DNA of 64,000 bases from Bacteroidota bacterium (lineage in GTDB: Bacteria > Bacteroidota > Bacteroidia > Flavobacteriales > Weeksellaceae): NCBI GenBank assembly GCA_023399595.1, contig JAEWOR010000054.1, positions 124,001 to 188,000 on the forward strand, written 5' to 3'. A model generated the notes under the pieces. That model was given only the letters and a program-made list of their open reading frames with translations. It was not told the origin of the DNA and did no database searches. This document shows, one piece after another, positions 62,481-64,000 of the stretch. Position 1 is the first letter of the stretch. Each line of letters starts with the position of its first letter. The position numbers and the translations under genes were made by a program.

Positions 62481-63225
62481 CTCTTAATTCTTTACCAGTT
62501 AACGAAATAAAAACATCTTCAAGGTTATCTGCATTGGATGTTTTTGCGATAAGTTCCTCTGGAGAACCGTTTGTAAGGATTTTTCCACTGTCGATAATGG
62601 CAATTTGTGTACAAAACTCTTGAGCTTCAGAAAGGTGATGTGAGGTGTAAATAATACAAGTTCCTTTTTGATTAAGCTCTTGAAGGAAATCGATAATTAC
62701 TTTTTTAGATTGCACATCTACACCAACCGTAGGTTCGTCTAAGAAAAGCACTTTGGGGCTGTGAAGCGTTCCTGCAATGAGGTTGCAACGGCGTTTCATT
62801 CCGCCTGAAAAATGTTCTATTTTTTTATCAGCAAATTGTGAAAGTCCCATTCTTTCTAATCCAATTTCAATATCCTTTTTTAGTTGTTGATGTTTTAAAC
62901 CATACAAGCTTCCAAAAAACATCAAATTTTCTCTAGCGGTTAAAGTAGGGTAGAGTGCATATTCTTGTGGGACAATACCAATAATTTGTTTGATTTTTGT
63001 GCTGTCGTGTTTAAAATCTAAACTATCAATACTGAAAGTTCCAGAAGTGGGTTTTATAATCCCTGAAAGCATAGAGATAAGTGTTGTTTTCCCAGCTCCA
63101 TTGGGGCCGAGAATTCCAAAAACTTCCTTTGGATGGATATTTAAAGAGATATCATTAACAGAAAAGTCTTCTGCATTCTGATATTTTTTATAGAGGTTTT
63201 TAATGCTGATAATTTGTTCTTCCAC
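62470..63225 (-). CDS. ABC transporter ATP-binding protein
   Basis: ATPase subunit with Walker A GPNGAGKTT, signature FSGGMKRR, Walker B VLFLDEPTVGVD and H-loop IYTSHHLSE. An open frame runs to a TTG at 63300, but its first 25 residues are not ATPase-like and a promoter-like TTACTTTG lies at 63251-63258. The GTG at 63225 (VEEQIISIKNLYK) is therefore preferred, though its ribosome binding site is weak. First gene of the minus arm, coupled to the permease by an 11-base overlap. Confidence 0.92.
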   Translation of the reverse strand: MEEQIISIKNLYKKYQNAEDFSVNDISLNIHPKEVFGILGPNGAGKTTLISMLSGIIKPTSGTFSIDSLDFKHDSTKIKQIIGIVPQEYALYPTLTARENLMFFGSLYGLKHQQLKKDIEIGLERMGLSQFADKKIEHFSGGMKRRCNLIAGTLHSPKVLFLDEPTVGVDVQSKKVIIDFLQELNQKGTCIIYTSHHLSEAQEFCTQIAIIDSGKILTNGSPEELIAKTSNADNLEDVFISLTGKELRDAL

Positions 63226-63250
63226 CTTCGATACATCATTTTTTCGGGTG

Positions 63251-63258
63251 CAAAGTAA
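63251..63258 (-). promoter_or_regulatory. Candidate -7 element of the pigment minus arm
   Basis: On the minus strand TTACTTTG (one mismatch to TAnnTTTG) followed by CACC would start the roughly 11-kb operon near 63245, about 20 bases before the GTG start. No clear -33 element. Confidence 0.35.
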
Positions 63259-63362
63259 CGAAGAAATTTTAATATGGTTTTTTAATAATCCTAGCTCCAA
63301 ATTTTAGTAAAAAATCACTTAAAAATGTTATACAAAAAATAGAAATTTTTAATCATTTCAGA

Positions 63363-63886
63363 TTATTCAAACTTGTATCCAGATTCTTTATCAAAATTAA
63401 TCCTGTCCTTTTCAGACATTCTATCTCTTAGTAGACGAATTGTAGACCCTCCTTTTAATACATTTCCTTCAAAATACATCCAATCAGAGATTTCACTAAG
63501 TTCGATTTCTACAATGTCATCTTGTTTAACCAATTTTGTGAAAGCGGGAATATTATTTATTATACCAGAATATTTATTTTTTCTTTGCTAAATATAATGG
63601 GTGAAATCCATATAAACTCATCACCCTCATCACTTGGAAATGCTTTTTTAACTGCAAAGTTTTTGAAGTTAGGATTTTCACTTTTCATTGCTTCCTCAAA
63701 CTGCTTGATATTTTTTTTAGCGCTTTCCATTGCATTTATCATCTCCTTGTCTAATGCATCAACCTCATATATGAAATTTTCAAAAGGTTTCCTCTTTTCA
63801 ACTTTTATGTTGTCTTTACTATTTAGTATTTGTCCTCCACAAAATGTAAAAAGTAATATTAATGAGAGGGAGAATATCTGTTTCAT
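63363..63886 (-). pseudogene. DUF2314 domain exported protein with a frameshift
   Basis: Signal-like N-terminus (about 1-18, with FTFCGG, possibly a lipobox), a helical stretch with EMINAMESAKKNIKQFEEAM, then the DUF2314 core FKNFAVKKAFPSDEGDEFIWIS. The first frame ends at 63560. Read in the next frame, the same domain continues: NNIPAFTKLVKQDDIVEIEL, SEISDWMYFEGNVLKGG and STIRLLRDRMSEK to a stop at 63363. One A is missing from the A6 run (minus strand) at 63577-63582. Mutation or homopolymer error; function of DUF2314 is unknown. Confidence 0.8.
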
Positions 63887-63921
63887 TTTTTTGTCTTTTT
63901 ATAAACTGCCTAATAAAGAAT

Positions 63922-64000
63922 TTAAAAATATTTTTCTACATTAAATTCTCCCGTAACTTCAAAAGCCACAAACCCTGCATTATTTACATATTTTGTAGCT
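63922..64000 (-). CDS. C-terminal fragment of an unidentified protein (cut by window end)
   Basis: A minus-strand frame open from the window edge to a TAA at 63922 encodes about 25 residues ending GFVAFEVTGEFNVEKYF. It lies 35 bases upstream of the DUF2314 gene in the same direction. Too short to identify; the coding call rests on the open frame, base composition and position. Confidence 0.45.
   Translation of the reverse strand, partial: ATKYVNNAGFVAFEVTGEFNVEKYF

Noticed and set aside
63373..63591. A 72-codon plus-strand frame at the window end
   Set aside because: The minus strand here continues the DUF2314 domain after the frameshift, which explains the open stretch better.

Overview
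The window is a low-GC chromosome segment from a member of Bacteroidota, class Flavobacteriia. It most resembles the Chryseobacterium/Weeksellaceae group. The signs are TAnnTTTG-type promoters, a Rho factor with a long Lys/Glu/Asn-rich insert, TonB-dependent receptors paired with a DUF5689 lipoprotein, the exosortase-F pair, and a flexirubin-type pigment locus whose ammonia-lyase closely resembles the tyrosine ammonia-lyase of Flavobacterium johnsoniae. No rRNA, tRNA, CRISPR array, insertion sequence or phage gene was seen, and no gene-free stretch exceeds 300 bases.

Layout. 1-3.5 kb: the 3' part of ftsH, a LUD-domain gene, cdsA and psd (membrane protein quality control and phospholipid synthesis). 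3.5-8.5 kb: an ABC exporter, a DUF4293 membrane protein, rho and a superoxide dismutase. 8.6-16.8 kb: secreted functions, namely a subtilisin-like protease, a secreted endonuclease/phosphatase-fold protein, a frameshifted TonB receptor and a DUF5689 lipoprotein. 17-22.2 kb: dnaB, rnhA, a nitroreductase, nadB and nadC. 22.4-28.7 kb: a second TonB receptor, a small membrane protein with conserved-looking histidines, asd, a cation diffusion facilitator, and exosortase XrtF with its partner. 28.7-32.3 kb: an amino-sugar salvage-like operon (AmgK-like kinase, stand-alone RapZ C-terminal domain, MurU-like nucleotidyltransferase), then a LOG-family protein and a DUF6702 protein. 32.5-39.4 kb, minus strand: trpS, a SanA/YdcF protein, lspA, two small proteins, a DksA-like protein and ileS.

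39.5-63.3 kb is an aryl-polyene/flexirubin-type biosynthetic locus built as two convergent arms. The plus arm carries a CoA ligase, the ammonia-lyase, a ketoreductase, a ketosynthase, an ACP, an LpxL-type acyltransferase, a CrtI-like oxidoreductase and a C45 acyltransferase lipoprotein; a minus-strand flavoenzyme with a halogenase motif sits among them. The minus arm (63.2 to 52.4 kb) carries an ABC exporter, a thioesterase, two active ketosynthases, a catalytically dead chain-length-factor-like ketosynthase, a half-length ketosynthase-like protein, a second ACP, a deacetylase, LolA, a LolB-like lipoprotein, a hotdog dehydratase and a glycosyltransferase fused to DUF2062. The arms point at each other across a 24-bp perfect hairpin at 51.65 kb. 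The inferred flow is: aromatic amino acid to aryl acid to CoA/ACP starter to iterative polyene elongation to acyl transfer/decoration to outer-membrane delivery. The DarA/DarB enzymes that make the dialkylresorcinol half of true flexirubins are not in the window.

Three genes are broken: the TonB receptor at 12.48 kb (extra G in a G run), a secreted protein at 41.14 kb (in-frame amber), and a DUF2314 gene at 63.58 kb (one A missing from an A run). Two of these are homopolymer length changes, so sequencing error must be excluded before calling them pseudogenes. The most unusual non-coding signals are four perfect 19-24 bp hairpins with 3-base loops, promoters placed so close to ATG that several messages should be leaderless, and a family of imperfect palindromic intergenic spacers.
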